Below are positions 28,090-37,800 of a stretch of 64,000 nucleotides of DNA, one piece after another. The stretch comes from Bacteroidota bacterium. Lineage in GTDB: Bacteria > Bacteroidota > Bacteroidia > Flavobacteriales_D > Crocinitomicaceae. The stretch covers positions 1 to 64,000 of the forward strand of contig JAJRQK010000016.1 of assembly GCA_024280295.1 (NCBI GenBank), given 5' to 3'. Position numbers and translations under genes: made by a program. Each line of letters begins with the position of its first letter. Position 1 is the stretch's first letter. Under the pieces are notes generated by a model. It was not told the DNA's origin. It searched no databases and saw only the letters and a program-made list of their open reading frames with translations.

Positions 28090-28382
28090 TCCAAAAGTTT
28101 TTTGCAAAGCTACGAAAAGACTCCTATTTGTTGCTATCGAATTGATTTGAATGGACCCACAAGGGCGCAAAGTTTACGAATTTTTGTTGGGTTTGGTTTT
28201 TTTAGAAGTCGTGGTGTAATGATAATCCATCATAAATCGTCCTAGTTGCACTATTTAAATAGTCACGTTTTGGTGATCATATTCCGGAATGATGAAATTT
28301 ACACAGATTTAATCTGTAAGCTGTTAAGCAATCGTAATTTTGAATTTAGAAAGGTGTCTTGCCAGAAAGTGAATAGTCAAAC

Positions 28383-29312
28383 CTACATTTGTTCGAGGAT
28401 TGCAATTCTTTTATCAATAGGTGGGTGAGTTGAGAATAGCCCCTTTAGTCCTCCAAGGAAATTCTTCTTTTTAGATGTGCCGTTGGAGATGAACATCTGT
28501 TTTACATCGCCACTCTTTACGTCAAGGTCGTCATTTCCAGAAATTTTACGTAACGCTGCTGCCATCGCCATAGGATTTTTTGTCATTTCTACCGCACTAG
28601 CATCTGCCAAGTACTCACGCTTCCTTGATAGTGCAAATTTAAACATCACCGTCAATAGATAAACAACTAATCCAATTGCTAGAGCTATAAGCATTGCCCG
28701 ACCGTCAATTTTACTATCGCGTTTTCGGCCTGCACTACTATATATCATAGTTCGGAATAACATTTGAACTAAAAACCCAAGTATCCCTACAAAGATGATC
28801 GAAATAATAAGTAAGCGGACATCTTTATTTCGAATGTGTGACAACTCATGTGCGATTACAGCTTCGAGCTCCCGATCATCGAGATGTTCAATAATACCTG
28901 TCGTTAGAGTTACAGAATATGTCTTTTCATTCAATCCAGATGCAAATGCATTCAACGCGTCCGATTGAATGACATGTAGTTTAGGCATCTTCATTCCTAC
29001 TGAAATACATAAATTCTCAGTGAGGTTATACACACGCATATTCTCTGTTCGATCAAGGGTTTTAGATTTTGTTGAGAGTCGAATGAGTAATGAATGAAAC
29101 TTATATGCGATCAAGAACCATAAAGTTACACCACCAAGAATCCATGGAAGATAATAGATGAAATACCAATTCGCTACTGGGTAATAAGGATAATATAAAA
29201 AGTAAAAAAAAATGTAGACCCCAAGCAAAATGACTGCAGGGAACGCTAGTAAAACTAGCGTTGAGCGAAAATTATTACGATTAATTTGACGTTGAAGTCC
29301 GATGTATTTCAT
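28383..29312 (-). CDS. htpX: M48-family membrane zinc metalloprotease (HtpX-like)
   Basis: 309 residues. Two TM segments near the N-terminus (20-45, 50-72), the HExxH zinc motif H155-E156-LS-H159 in VIAHELSHIRNKD, two further hydrophobic segments (165-190, 205-230) and the third-ligand region KREYLADASAVEMT. The C-terminal STHPPIDKRIAIL is the family signature. The active site faces the cytoplasm and the enzyme degrades damaged membrane proteins. It follows lemA by 15 bases, the common lemA-htpX pairing. Confidence 0.9.
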   Translation of the reverse strand: MKYIGLQRQINRNNFRSTLVLLAFPAVILLGVYIFFYFLYYPYYPVANWYFIYYLPWILGGVTLWFLIAYKFHSLLIRLSTKSKTLDRTENMRVYNLTENLCISVGMKMPKLHVIQSDALNAFASGLNEKTYSVTLTTGIIEHLDDRELEAVIAHELSHIRNKDVRLLIISIIFVGILGFLVQMLFRTMIYSSAGRKRDSKIDGRAMLIALAIGLVVYLLTVMFKFALSRKREYLADASAVEMTKNPMAMAAALRKISGNDDLDVKSGDVKQMFISNGTSKKKNFLGGLKGLFSTHPPIDKRIAILEQM

Positions 29313-29327
29313 GAAGAATCTTTACTG

Positions 29328-29891
29328 TCAGAATTTAATTTCTGGAGCAACATCCATTTTTGCGCGACTTTCCTTTCCAAGATGAAACATTGGCTCAACT
29401 GTCATTTTTTTCATTCCTGCCACTATGTTAGAAGGAATGGACTCAATTGCAGTGTTCAATTCTTTTGTTGCTGAATTAAAGAACCTTCTTACTGCAGCAA
29501 GTTTATTTTCGATATCGGAAACTTCATTTTGAAGTTGCATAAAGTTCGAACTTGCCTTCAAGTCAGGATAGGCTTCAACCTGAATATTGAATGCGCTCAT
29601 TGCTGCTCCTAATTCGATCTCAGCGCTTACTTTATCATTGATTGTGCCTGCGCTCATCGCTCCAGATCTAGCCGCTGTAATTCGAGTTAGAACTTCACTT
29701 TCGTGGTCCATATATCCCTTAACGGCACCAATTAATTGTGGGATTAAATCGTGACGTTGTTTCAATTGAACATCGATATCTGCAAATGCATTTTCACGAT
29801 TATTTTTTAATGCAACCAACTTGTTATTCGCTACAACATACCAAATGATTAAAATCACAACAATTCCTAATACTACCCATAATCCTACCAT
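29328..29891 (-). CDS. lemA: LemA family protein
   Basis: 187 residues. An N-terminal TM segment (residues 3-21) precedes a coiled, helical periplasmic or cytoplasmic domain with the family motifs NNRENAFADIDVQLKQRHDLIPQLIGAVKGYM and FMQLQNEVSDIENKLAAVRRFFN. The function is not firmly established; it is often beside htpX and is thought to act with it in envelope quality control. A TACCTTTA box lies upstream on the minus strand (near 29918-29925). Confidence 0.93.
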   Translation of the reverse strand: MVGLWVVLGIVVILIIWYVVANNKLVALKNNRENAFADIDVQLKQRHDLIPQLIGAVKGYMDHESEVLTRITAARSGAMSAGTINDKVSAEIELGAAMSAFNIQVEAYPDLKASSNFMQLQNEVSDIENKLAAVRRFFNSATKELNTAIESIPSNIVAGMKKMTVEPMFHLGKESRAKMDVAPEIKF

Positions 29892-30021
29892 AATTCCCCT
29901 CTAAATTTTGTTTCAGCTAAAGGTACGCATTAACTTGTCAAGTTATTCCCAACAGATGGTAAAAAAGAAAACTTCATTGACATTTGCTCAATGAAGCGTT
30001 CTTCAATTCTTTAAAAGCACT

Positions 30022-31890
30022 TTATTTTTTCACTATTCTAAACCGTTTTGTCTTTCCAGAGTTAGTGATCAATTCGACCATATATATTCCAGAGGCTTCA
30101 TATATTGAAGTTTCGATAGTCTTTGATTCATTATAATAATTTGATGTGAGTAGCTGACCGCTCATTGCCAGTATATTCACTGTAATTCCTTCTTGAATGC
30201 TTTCAACATTAATTGTCAGATTACCAATAGTTGGGTTAGGATAAATGTTGATTAATTGACCAAAGAGTTGTTCATCTACTCCCGCATTATCAACTGTTAC
30301 TGTTAATTGCGTAGTGTCTGATCCACATGGACCATTCACAATGAGAATAACAACATATGTTCCACTCATTCCATAAATGTATGACGGATCCATCATTGTT
30401 GAAATTCCAGAGCCATCTCCAAAATCCCAAATATAACTTGTCGCATCCACACTCGTATTTGTGAAGTTAACTGTCAAAGACGTTGGGGTTGAAGTAAATC
30501 CAGCAACTGGAACATTAGCAATCGCTACAACAATATCATCAGTAGAAGAACAGCCCGAAACAGTATCTGTAACTGTTACAGAATATGTGTTAGCTGTACT
30601 TATCATAATGGTTTGCGTGACGTCTGTGGTATTCCATAAATAAGTGTCAGCAATACCCGCATCTAATAGCAATGTAGAACCAGTACATAAAGTCGTGTCT
30701 GTTCCCAGGTCGGCTAGTGGACCTATGAACATTACGTTGATTGTATCATTTTCAAGACAAGAGTTCAGGTCAGTTGAATTTACTGAATAAGTGCCTGGAG
30801 TAGTAACGTTTATTGTTTGGGTTACATCAGATGTTGACCACAAATAGTTTGTACCAGTTCCAGCATCAAGTGTTAATGACGATCCATTACAGACAGTAGT
30901 ATCCGAACCGAGATTAAGCATATTTACATTTACAGTTACGATCAAAGTATCCGAGCCAATACAACCAGAAGCGTCTGTCACGTCTACGAAATAAGCTCCA
31001 GAACTACTTGTTGTAATCATTTGCCCTGTTGCAGCTGTACTCCATAGATATGTCAATCCAGGATTTCCTGCATCAATCGTCACAGAATCCCCTTGGCAGA
31101 ATACTGGATCAGCACCAAGATTTACCAGTGGTGGTGTTGCAACAGTTACTAGAATAGAATCTGTGTTATTACAAGCATTGAGTGCATCTGTAACCGTTAC
31201 CCAATAATCAAGATCCGCAGCGGGTGTAATTGTAATGCTGCTTGTTGTTGCGCCTGTACTCCAAAGATAACTAAGAGGAACTTCGTAATGAATTTGTCCA
31301 TTCCAAACACGTGGGGAAAAGGCTGTTCCTGTAAAAGGATATTCTAATCCAACTCCTTCCAGAAATTGAATGTTGGCATCTTGTGAGTAAACACTTCCTT
31401 GAACGGTTCCATTTGTATAGTTTAATGATACTGCAACATTACTTGATGTAACATAGAAAGCATATGTCTGACCTGCTGGGATTATAATATTGACAGGCAC
31501 TGGAACTGGTGTTAATGTCCCAAGTGGTTGAGCAATGACAGCTGCTGAGCCAACTAGTGTCCATGCCGCGGCATTATTTTCTGATCCCGAGAAACCGCCA
31601 ACTTTGTAATAAATTTCGATTGTTGTATTTGCTTGAGGATGTGCATCAAACCCTGTTATATTAACTGTGTTAAGCGCAACTATGTCGAACATGTTACCGC
31701 GATGATTATTTCCAGCTGCCAATGTTGTGAAGAGACTGTCTGCGGCCCCTTGCGTTGATAGTACGGTTGAATCACCAAGGCAAAGAGTTGAATCGGCAGT
31801 TGTAATCGTGTAATTACATTGAGCTTGAGTTTGTTGTGCAAAGAGAAGAATTGCTGCACCACAAATTAATAATGTGTAGATTTTTTTCAT
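30022..31890 (-). CDS. T9SS-exported protein with PKD and Ig-like repeats
   Basis: 622 residues. Signal peptide (1-23, ending TQAQ), an N-terminal beta domain with AGQTYAFYVTSSN, then repeated Ig-like units (PVFCQGDSVTIDAGNPGLTYLWSTAAT; DTTVCNGSSLTLDAGTGTNYLWSTSD; DTTLCTGSTLLLDAGIADTYLWNTTD), a PKD domain (TSYIWDFGDGSGIST) and a C-terminal type A sorting domain (IYPNPTIGNLTIN ... MVELITNSGKTKRFRIVKK). Expected cell-surface or secreted protein. A TACCTTTG box (minus, 31914-31921) is its likely -7 element. Confidence 0.88.
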   Translation of the reverse strand: MKKIYTLLICGAAILLFAQQTQAQCNYTITTADSTLCLGDSTVLSTQGAADSLFTTLAAGNNHRGNMFDIVALNTVNITGFDAHPQANTTIEIYYKVGGFSGSENNAAAWTLVGSAAVIAQPLGTLTPVPVPVNIIIPAGQTYAFYVTSSNVAVSLNYTNGTVQGSVYSQDANIQFLEGVGLEYPFTGTAFSPRVWNGQIHYEVPLSYLWSTGATTSSITITPAADLDYWVTVTDALNACNNTDSILVTVATPPLVNLGADPVFCQGDSVTIDAGNPGLTYLWSTAATGQMITTSSSGAYFVDVTDASGCIGSDTLIVTVNVNMLNLGSDTTVCNGSSLTLDAGTGTNYLWSTSDVTQTINVTTPGTYSVNSTDLNSCLENDTINVMFIGPLADLGTDTTLCTGSTLLLDAGIADTYLWNTTDVTQTIMISTANTYSVTVTDTVSGCSSTDDIVVAIANVPVAGFTSTPTSLTVNFTNTSVDATSYIWDFGDGSGISTMMDPSYIYGMSGTYVVILIVNGPCGSDTTQLTVTVDNAGVDEQLFGQLINIYPNPTIGNLTINVESIQEGITVNILAMSGQLLTSNYYNESKTIETSIYEASGIYMVELITNSGKTKRFRIVKK

Positions 31891-32039
31891 ATGAGTAGCT
31901 TTTAAGTTGGATGCAAAGGTACGGTTTCTATAATTGAGAACGAATGGATAGCATTAATTGCACAATTTTTCCAGAATCGGTTAAATCCTATGATTACAAT
32001 TTTGGAAATGTTAGCTTTGAAACACAAAAAATAATCTGC

Positions 32040-34475
32040 ATGTTTCGATCACTTCTTCTTACAATATTTCTTATTAGTTCTTCTGCTATTTGGTGTCAGG
32101 ATATACAATCTCCATCGGATTTCTTAGGACATGAACTTGGGACGTATTTTTCTCGACATCATCAAGTAATGGAGTACTTTGAGTATCTCGGATCGAACAG
32201 TGATATGATTATTGTCGAGGAATATGGTAGAACCGATGAAAACCGAAAGTTAGTCACAGCAATTGTATCTTCAAGTGAGAATATTGCAGATTTAGATGAA
32301 ATCATGCGGAAACATGAGCTGGGCGAGCAGGAAGAAGTGGCTATCGTTTGGTTGAGTTATAATGTACACGGAAACGAAAGTTCTGGAACGGAAGCGTCAA
32401 TGAAAACAATCTTTGAACTAATTACAGAAAACCAAGATTGGTTGAAAAATACAGTTGTAATCATTGATCCGTGCCTAAACCCTGATGGGAGAGATCGCTA
32501 TGTAAATTGGTACAATCAAAACATGAATTCTGATTATAATACGAATGGAATTAGTGCGGAACATGATGAGCCATGGCCTTCGGGGAGATTTAATCATTAC
32601 CTCTATGATTTAAATCGTGATTGGGCTTGGTTGACACAAAAAGAAACGCGTCAACGAATAGCGGTCTATAACAAGTGGTTACCGCACATGCATGCCGATT
32701 TTCACGAAATGGGGATTAATAGTCCTTATTATTTTGCCCCAGCTGTTGCCCCTTTCCATGAAGTCATCACTGATTGGCAAATTGATTATCAAACGAAATT
32801 AGGTCGAAATCATGCGAAGTACTTTGACCGTGCAGGTTGGAAATATTTCACGAATGAAGAGTTTGATTTGCTCTACCCTGGTTTTGGGGATACCTATCCA
32901 ACTTTCAATGGAGCAATTGGTGTGACATACGAACAGGGCGGAAGTGGATATGCTGGTCTTGGAATTAAAACTAGAAATGGATCGACCTTAACGTTAAAGG
33001 ATCGCTTGGAACATCATCATACTGTTGGACTTTCCACTGTTGAGTTTGCCTCAATGAATGCTTCAAAATTGATAAGTGAATACCAAACATTCGTGAAGGA
33101 AAAGAATTACACCTACAGTTCTTATGTGATTTCAGGAAATCAAGACAACCTAAAAGCTCTGATAAAACTAATGGATCTCCATGATGTCGACTATTCGTTT
33201 GGAGATGGTGAAAAAGTTAGTGGATTTGATTTTTCAACAGGAGAAAATGGATCGGTAACTGCTTCCAAAAAATATCTAATTATATCCACGAATCAAAAGA
33301 AAGGGACACTGGTAAATGTCCTTTTTGAGCCAGATACTAAGTTGACGGATTCGCTGACTTACGACATCACTGCTTGGTCACTTATTTATGCTTATGGCTT
33401 GAATTGTATTGCATCTAAATCCCTTGTCACCGGATCGGAAAGTGAATTTAATAAAGCGGATCACCCAATAATCCCACGGGATGTTTATGCCTATATGATT
33501 AGATGGAATAGTATTTCAGGTGCTCAGGCATTAGCATCTTTGCTAAAGGAAGGAGTAGAAGTTCGATTTGCAGAAAAAGCATTTTCATTTGGAGAAGCAT
33601 CTTATGATCCAGGGACATTGATTATTCTCAAAGGTGATAATAATGGACTCGACTTAAGATCATTAATTCCAGGAATATGCAAGGAAATTGACATTGCATA
33701 TAGCACCTCTATGACCGGAATGGTTGATTTAGGTAGAGATTTTGGATCAAGTAGTGTTTCAAGGGTAGAAGAAGTTAATGTTGGTCTTCTCACCAAACAA
33801 GGTCGACCTGAGCGTGTGGGGGATGTTTGGCATTATTTTGAGAAAGACTTGGGTTATCCATTAACATTAATCAATGGTGGTGATTTGTCAGAATCAAAAT
33901 TGAAGCAATTAGACGTATTAATTATTTCCAGTGGTGAAATTGATTTGTCTAGTGACGTACTTACCTCATGGGTACGAAAAGGAGGTAAGATTATCGCAAT
34001 TGGAAGTGCTCTACATGAATTTAGTTCAAATGATGATTATCTGTTAGAATCGAAAGGAAATGATGAGGATGAAGAAGAGGAAGTTGATTATTCAAATGCA
34101 CACATTCCTTATGGTGATAAAGATCGAGAAGATATCAAATATGATGTGTTGGGCGCGATCTATAAATGTAAAATGGATAAAAGTCACCCACTCGCATTTG
34201 GGTATAAAAATGACTACTTCACATTGCGCGAAACAAGTACATCTTACAATTGGTTAAAAGATGGATCAAACGTTGTGTATTTAGAGGAAGGGGCTGAACC
34301 TGAATCTGGATTTGTTGGAAGTGAAGCAAAAGACGATCAATCTAAAAGCTTAGTGTTTGGTGTTGACCAAATAGGTAGAGGAAGCATCGTTTATATGGTG
34401 GACAATCCAATTTTCAGAGGGTTTTGGGAGAATGGAAAACTCTTCTTCGCCAATGCGGTGTTTTTTGTCAACTAG
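32040..34475 (+). CDS. M14-family zinc carboxypeptidase, exported
   Basis: 811 residues from the ATG at 32040 (MFRSLLLTIFLISSSAIWCQ signal peptide). The M14 zinc motif HGNE gives H110 and E113 (SYNVHGNESS), with NPDGRDRY around 148-154 and the third ligand H222 in HADFHEMG. A catalytic glutamate is plausible in GVTYEQGGSG near residue 300. After the peptidase domain comes a long C-terminal region with a GATase-like segment (VLIISSGEIDLSSDVLTSWVRKGGKIIAIGSALHEF). No T9SS domain is seen, so periplasmic or outer-membrane location is likely. The longer reading from 31944 adds 32 residues before the signal peptide. Confidence 0.87.
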   Translation: MFRSLLLTIFLISSSAIWCQDIQSPSDFLGHELGTYFSRHHQVMEYFEYLGSNSDMIIVEEYGRTDENRKLVTAIVSSSENIADLDEIMRKHELGEQEEVAIVWLSYNVHGNESSGTEASMKTIFELITENQDWLKNTVVIIDPCLNPDGRDRYVNWYNQNMNSDYNTNGISAEHDEPWPSGRFNHYLYDLNRDWAWLTQKETRQRIAVYNKWLPHMHADFHEMGINSPYYFAPAVAPFHEVITDWQIDYQTKLGRNHAKYFDRAGWKYFTNEEFDLLYPGFGDTYPTFNGAIGVTYEQGGSGYAGLGIKTRNGSTLTLKDRLEHHHTVGLSTVEFASMNASKLISEYQTFVKEKNYTYSSYVISGNQDNLKALIKLMDLHDVDYSFGDGEKVSGFDFSTGENGSVTASKKYLIISTNQKKGTLVNVLFEPDTKLTDSLTYDITAWSLIYAYGLNCIASKSLVTGSESEFNKADHPIIPRDVYAYMIRWNSISGAQALASLLKEGVEVRFAEKAFSFGEASYDPGTLIILKGDNNGLDLRSLIPGICKEIDIAYSTSMTGMVDLGRDFGSSSVSRVEEVNVGLLTKQGRPERVGDVWHYFEKDLGYPLTLINGGDLSESKLKQLDVLIISSGEIDLSSDVLTSWVRKGGKIIAIGSALHEFSSNDDYLLESKGNDEDEEEEVDYSNAHIPYGDKDREDIKYDVLGAIYKCKMDKSHPLAFGYKNDYFTLRETSTSYNWLKDGSNVVYLEEGAEPESGFVGSEAKDDQSKSLVFGVDQIGRGSIVYMVDNPIFRGFWENGKLFFANAVFFVN

Positions 34476-34662
34476 TTTAATCTACAGAAAAATCAACATC
34501 CTTAATGAGCTATATTGTGAAATCACCCGATTGGGTGACAGACTTTATTAGTTTATGTGCGTATATTTATACCAGATTTAAAACAAAATTATATAAAGCA
34601 TTGCAGACCTTACAATTACACCGTAAATCGCATGTGATTATTCACTAATTCAATACTAACCT

Positions 34663-37590
34663 ATGAAAAATTTACTAACGGCAATTGGAGCGATATTCGT
34701 TTCTGGATTGCTCTTCGCACAGACTTCAAATCATCGACCTGGCAACCCTGCCGATGGAGCAGGACAAAGTCTTTCATCTGGTGATAGAAACACAATGGTT
34801 GGTGATTCCGCTGGATTTAATACAAATACGGGTTCTCACAATATTATGATTGGTCATAATGCTGGAATTAGTAATACATCTGGTAGAGCAAATGTTTTCA
34901 TCGGAACCGCGGCAGGCGCGAATCATGTTAATGATCATTACAACATCGCTATTGGTTTTAAAGCACTTGGAGGGAACCCATATTATAGTAACGGTTCTGG
35001 AATTACAGATGGTGACACAGGTCCAAGAACTTTTGGAGCCACTGGTGATGAGAATATTGCAATTGGATATCGTGCGGCGGAGGATATTACATCTGGAACA
35101 GATAATGTAATTATTGGAGATGAAGCAGGCAGAAGTATGACAACCGGAATAGATAACGTTGTCATTGGGAAAGATGCAGGGCGTGCTATGTTAGGAGCGG
35201 ATGACAATACTTTTATTGGAAATGCTGCGGGTTTCTCTTATACTGATGGTACTGGCGGTGGCGATAATGTATTTGTTGGAAATGAAGCAGGATATAATTC
35301 TTCAACATCAGCGGAGAATGTTTTTATTGGAAATACTGCGGGTAGGTTTAATACCACAGGAAGTAAGAATACATTTGTAGGAAATGAAGCTGGATATGAT
35401 ACAAATACAGGTTCTAATAATGTGTTTATTGGTGATTCAACTGGACTTGATAACGGCGCGGGGATTGGTAATACATTTGTTGGGCAAGCAGCAGGTCCAA
35501 GAAATGAACACGCTGATTACAATACATTCATGGGCTATCAAGCTGGGTTTAGAACCAATGTAAGTAATGGAACAACTAACGCATCTAGGAATACAATGTT
35601 AGGCGCAAAGGCAGGATGGAGAAATGAAGAAGGTTCAGATAACTTAGTGATAGGTTATGGTGCGGATTTTTCTACCAGTTTAAGTGATGGTTCTGATTTT
35701 ATGACAATTATTGGAACTGGAGCATTGGGAACAGTTGGTGCTATTGATGAAAACTATGGGGTCGTTATTGGTGGAGGAGCTATCGGACGAGGGAGTTACA
35801 ATGTTGCAGTTGGGGGTCTAATTACGGAAGTAAATGATTATTCAGTTGGAATTGGATACCAAGTAGGTGTTTCAGCAATTCGATCGATAGCAATCGGTTC
35901 AAATAGCGCAGCGAATTATACTTATGCTGCTGCTCTAGGATCTGGTGCAATAGTTGACACGACTAACGGATTTGTTGTTGGTGGAATTACAGCAATTGAC
36001 AGAATGACGTTGGGAATTGGCACAACAAAACCAAACCAAAAATCATCAATTGATCTTGCAGAGACAGATCATGGCTTTTTAATTAATCGATTGACAGATC
36101 CTCAAGAAACTTCTCTATCTGCTTTGATTGGAACAACTGAGGAGGGGATGATGATATACAATACAACTGATGATCAAGTTAAAGTTTGGGATGGAACACA
36201 ATGGCTTTCTTCGGGTGAGCAAGATTTGGCTTTGGCTGGAAATAATCTAACAATTACCAATAATGCGTCACCAACTACAATTGATTTATCAAGCTACCTA
36301 GATAATACAGATGCACAAGATTTGTCCTTAGCAGGAAACACACTGTCATTGACAAATGATGCAACTCCAGTTGATCTTTCTGCTTATTTGGACAATACGA
36401 ATACCCAGTTAAATGAAGCGCAAGTTGATGCATTTGTCGCTAACAATGGATATTTGACTTCGTTTACAGAAGTAGATGGAAGTATTACGAATGAAATTCA
36501 GGATTTATCGATCGCTGGAAATACACTTTCACTTTCGAGTGATGCAACTCCAGTTGATCTTTCTGCTTATTTGGACAATACGGATACCCAGTTAAATGAA
36601 GCGCAAGTTGATGCATTTGTCGCTAACAATGGATATTTGACTTCGTTTACAGAAGTAGATGGAAGTATTACAAATGAAATTCAGGATTTATCTATCGCTG
36701 GAAATACACTTTCGCTTTCGAGTGATGCAACTCCAGTTGATCTTTCTGGATATCTTGATAATACAGATGCACAGGATTTGTCAATTGCTGGAAATACATT
36801 ATCTCTTACAAATGATGGAACAACTGTAGATTTATCAGGTTTCTTGGATAACACAGACGCGCAGGATTTATCACTTGCCGGAAACACACTTTCATTAACG
36901 AATGATGGAACTACAGTTGATCTTTCGGGGTATGTCAATACAGATGCGCAAAATTTGTCATTAACGGGTACGACACTGAATATTGATAATGGAACTGGAG
37001 TTGATTTAACTTCTATTATCACTAATACGGATGACCAGTTCTTATCATTGGTAGGGACAAGTCTTTCTATAGAAGATGCAAATACTGTTGATTTATCTGT
37101 TTTTCTCGATAATACAGATCAGCAAAACTTGACAGCGGCAACGTTAACTGGGAATATCCTACAAATCGATATCCAAAATGGATCATCAGTATCTGTGGAT
37201 TTAAGTCCAATGCTTGCAAGTATTGAAGCTCAACTAGCAGATCATGAAACAAGAATAATAGAATTAGAAAATTGTGCATGTGATTCATTAGCTGGATTGT
37301 GGAACAATGGAGGTAACACTGAAACAGAAACAGGTATTCTTTACCAGAACATTCCGAATCCTTTCAATAACACTTCTTCGATTAAGTATTACATTCCTTC
37401 ATGGGCAACGTCTGCAAATATTGTAATTAGTAACTCAATGGGACAGGTGATTTCAAATAATGAATTGAAGGAAACTGGAGCATACGGAAAGCTTTTCATT
37501 AACGCGGAAGGATTGAGTGCAGGAGCTTATTACTATACTCTGTACATCAATCAAACGGGAGTTGATACCAGAACAATGGTGGTAGAGTAA
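34663..37590 (+). CDS. Repeat-rich adhesin-like T9SS cargo (head-repeat / beta-solenoid type)
   Basis: 975 residues. Signal peptide (1-19), then about 12 copies of a 20-25-residue YadA-head-like repeat of the form GNxxxIGxxAGxxxTxGxxN (residues ~45-310), typical of left-handed beta-roll adhesins. A second array repeats QDLSxAGNTLSLxxDxTxVDLSxYLDNT (residues ~525-800), followed by a short coiled coil (MLASIEAQLADHETRIIELE) and a type A sorting domain (LYQNIPNPFNNTSSIKYYIP ... TRTMVVE). Similar layouts occur in tail-fibre-like structural proteins. Role in adhesion is inferred. The DNA of the second array has near-identical tandem units (see separate entry). Confidence 0.85.
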   Translation: MKNLLTAIGAIFVSGLLFAQTSNHRPGNPADGAGQSLSSGDRNTMVGDSAGFNTNTGSHNIMIGHNAGISNTSGRANVFIGTAAGANHVNDHYNIAIGFKALGGNPYYSNGSGITDGDTGPRTFGATGDENIAIGYRAAEDITSGTDNVIIGDEAGRSMTTGIDNVVIGKDAGRAMLGADDNTFIGNAAGFSYTDGTGGGDNVFVGNEAGYNSSTSAENVFIGNTAGRFNTTGSKNTFVGNEAGYDTNTGSNNVFIGDSTGLDNGAGIGNTFVGQAAGPRNEHADYNTFMGYQAGFRTNVSNGTTNASRNTMLGAKAGWRNEEGSDNLVIGYGADFSTSLSDGSDFMTIIGTGALGTVGAIDENYGVVIGGGAIGRGSYNVAVGGLITEVNDYSVGIGYQVGVSAIRSIAIGSNSAANYTYAAALGSGAIVDTTNGFVVGGITAIDRMTLGIGTTKPNQKSSIDLAETDHGFLINRLTDPQETSLSALIGTTEEGMMIYNTTDDQVKVWDGTQWLSSGEQDLALAGNNLTITNNASPTTIDLSSYLDNTDAQDLSLAGNTLSLTNDATPVDLSAYLDNTNTQLNEAQVDAFVANNGYLTSFTEVDGSITNEIQDLSIAGNTLSLSSDATPVDLSAYLDNTDTQLNEAQVDAFVANNGYLTSFTEVDGSITNEIQDLSIAGNTLSLSSDATPVDLSGYLDNTDAQDLSIAGNTLSLTNDGTTVDLSGFLDNTDAQDLSLAGNTLSLTNDGTTVDLSGYVNTDAQNLSLTGTTLNIDNGTGVDLTSIITNTDDQFLSLVGTSLSIEDANTVDLSVFLDNTDQQNLTAATLTGNILQIDIQNGSSVSVDLSPMLASIEAQLADHETRIIELENCACDSLAGLWNNGGNTETETGILYQNIPNPFNNTSSIKYYIPSWATSANIVISNSMGQVISNNELKETGAYGKLFINAEGLSAGAYYYTLYINQTGVDTRTMVVE
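36358..36723 (+). repeat. Tandem duplication of a 183-bp unit within the adhesin-like gene
   Basis: Units 36358-36540 and 36541-36723 differ at only four positions by eye. Each encodes 61 residues. A further partial copy continues from 36724. The near-identity points to a recent duplication and a possible site of length variation. Confidence 0.9.
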
Positions 37591-37609
37591 CGAAAATAAT
37601 TAAGGTATT

Positions 37610-37650
37610 AAATCCAGAATGAGTGAATGCTCGTTTTGGATTTTATTTAT
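37610..37650 (+). terminator. Likely terminator of the adhesin-like gene
   Basis: A 14-bp stem with two G-U pairs (AAATCCAGAATGAG at 37610-37623 with CTCGTTTTGGATTT at 37630-37643), loop TGAATG, followed by an A/T-rich tail that is not a clean T run. Confidence 0.6.
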
Positions 37651-37800
37651 AACTCAAGTTTCGTTAAAAAAAACGATTGTGACACGTTACTCGTGTATAT
37701 AGAATAATCAATCCAGACTCTTCTGTTTTTTGAGGCGTGATATGATTGATTAGTTCATTTCCCTCCATAAAAATTCAGTCTCTCCTCTAATTTTGGATAA

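Noticed and set aside
31944-32039. Longer start for the M14 peptidase
   Set aside because: The signal peptide begins at the ATG at 32040; the preceding 32 residues would be cut off from export.
34523-34538. TCACCC/GGGTGA hairpin after the M14 gene as terminator
   Set aside because: Only 6 bp and no T-run.
36300-36950. The repeats as a CRISPR array
   Set aside because: They are 183-bp units in frame within a large gene, without unique spacers.
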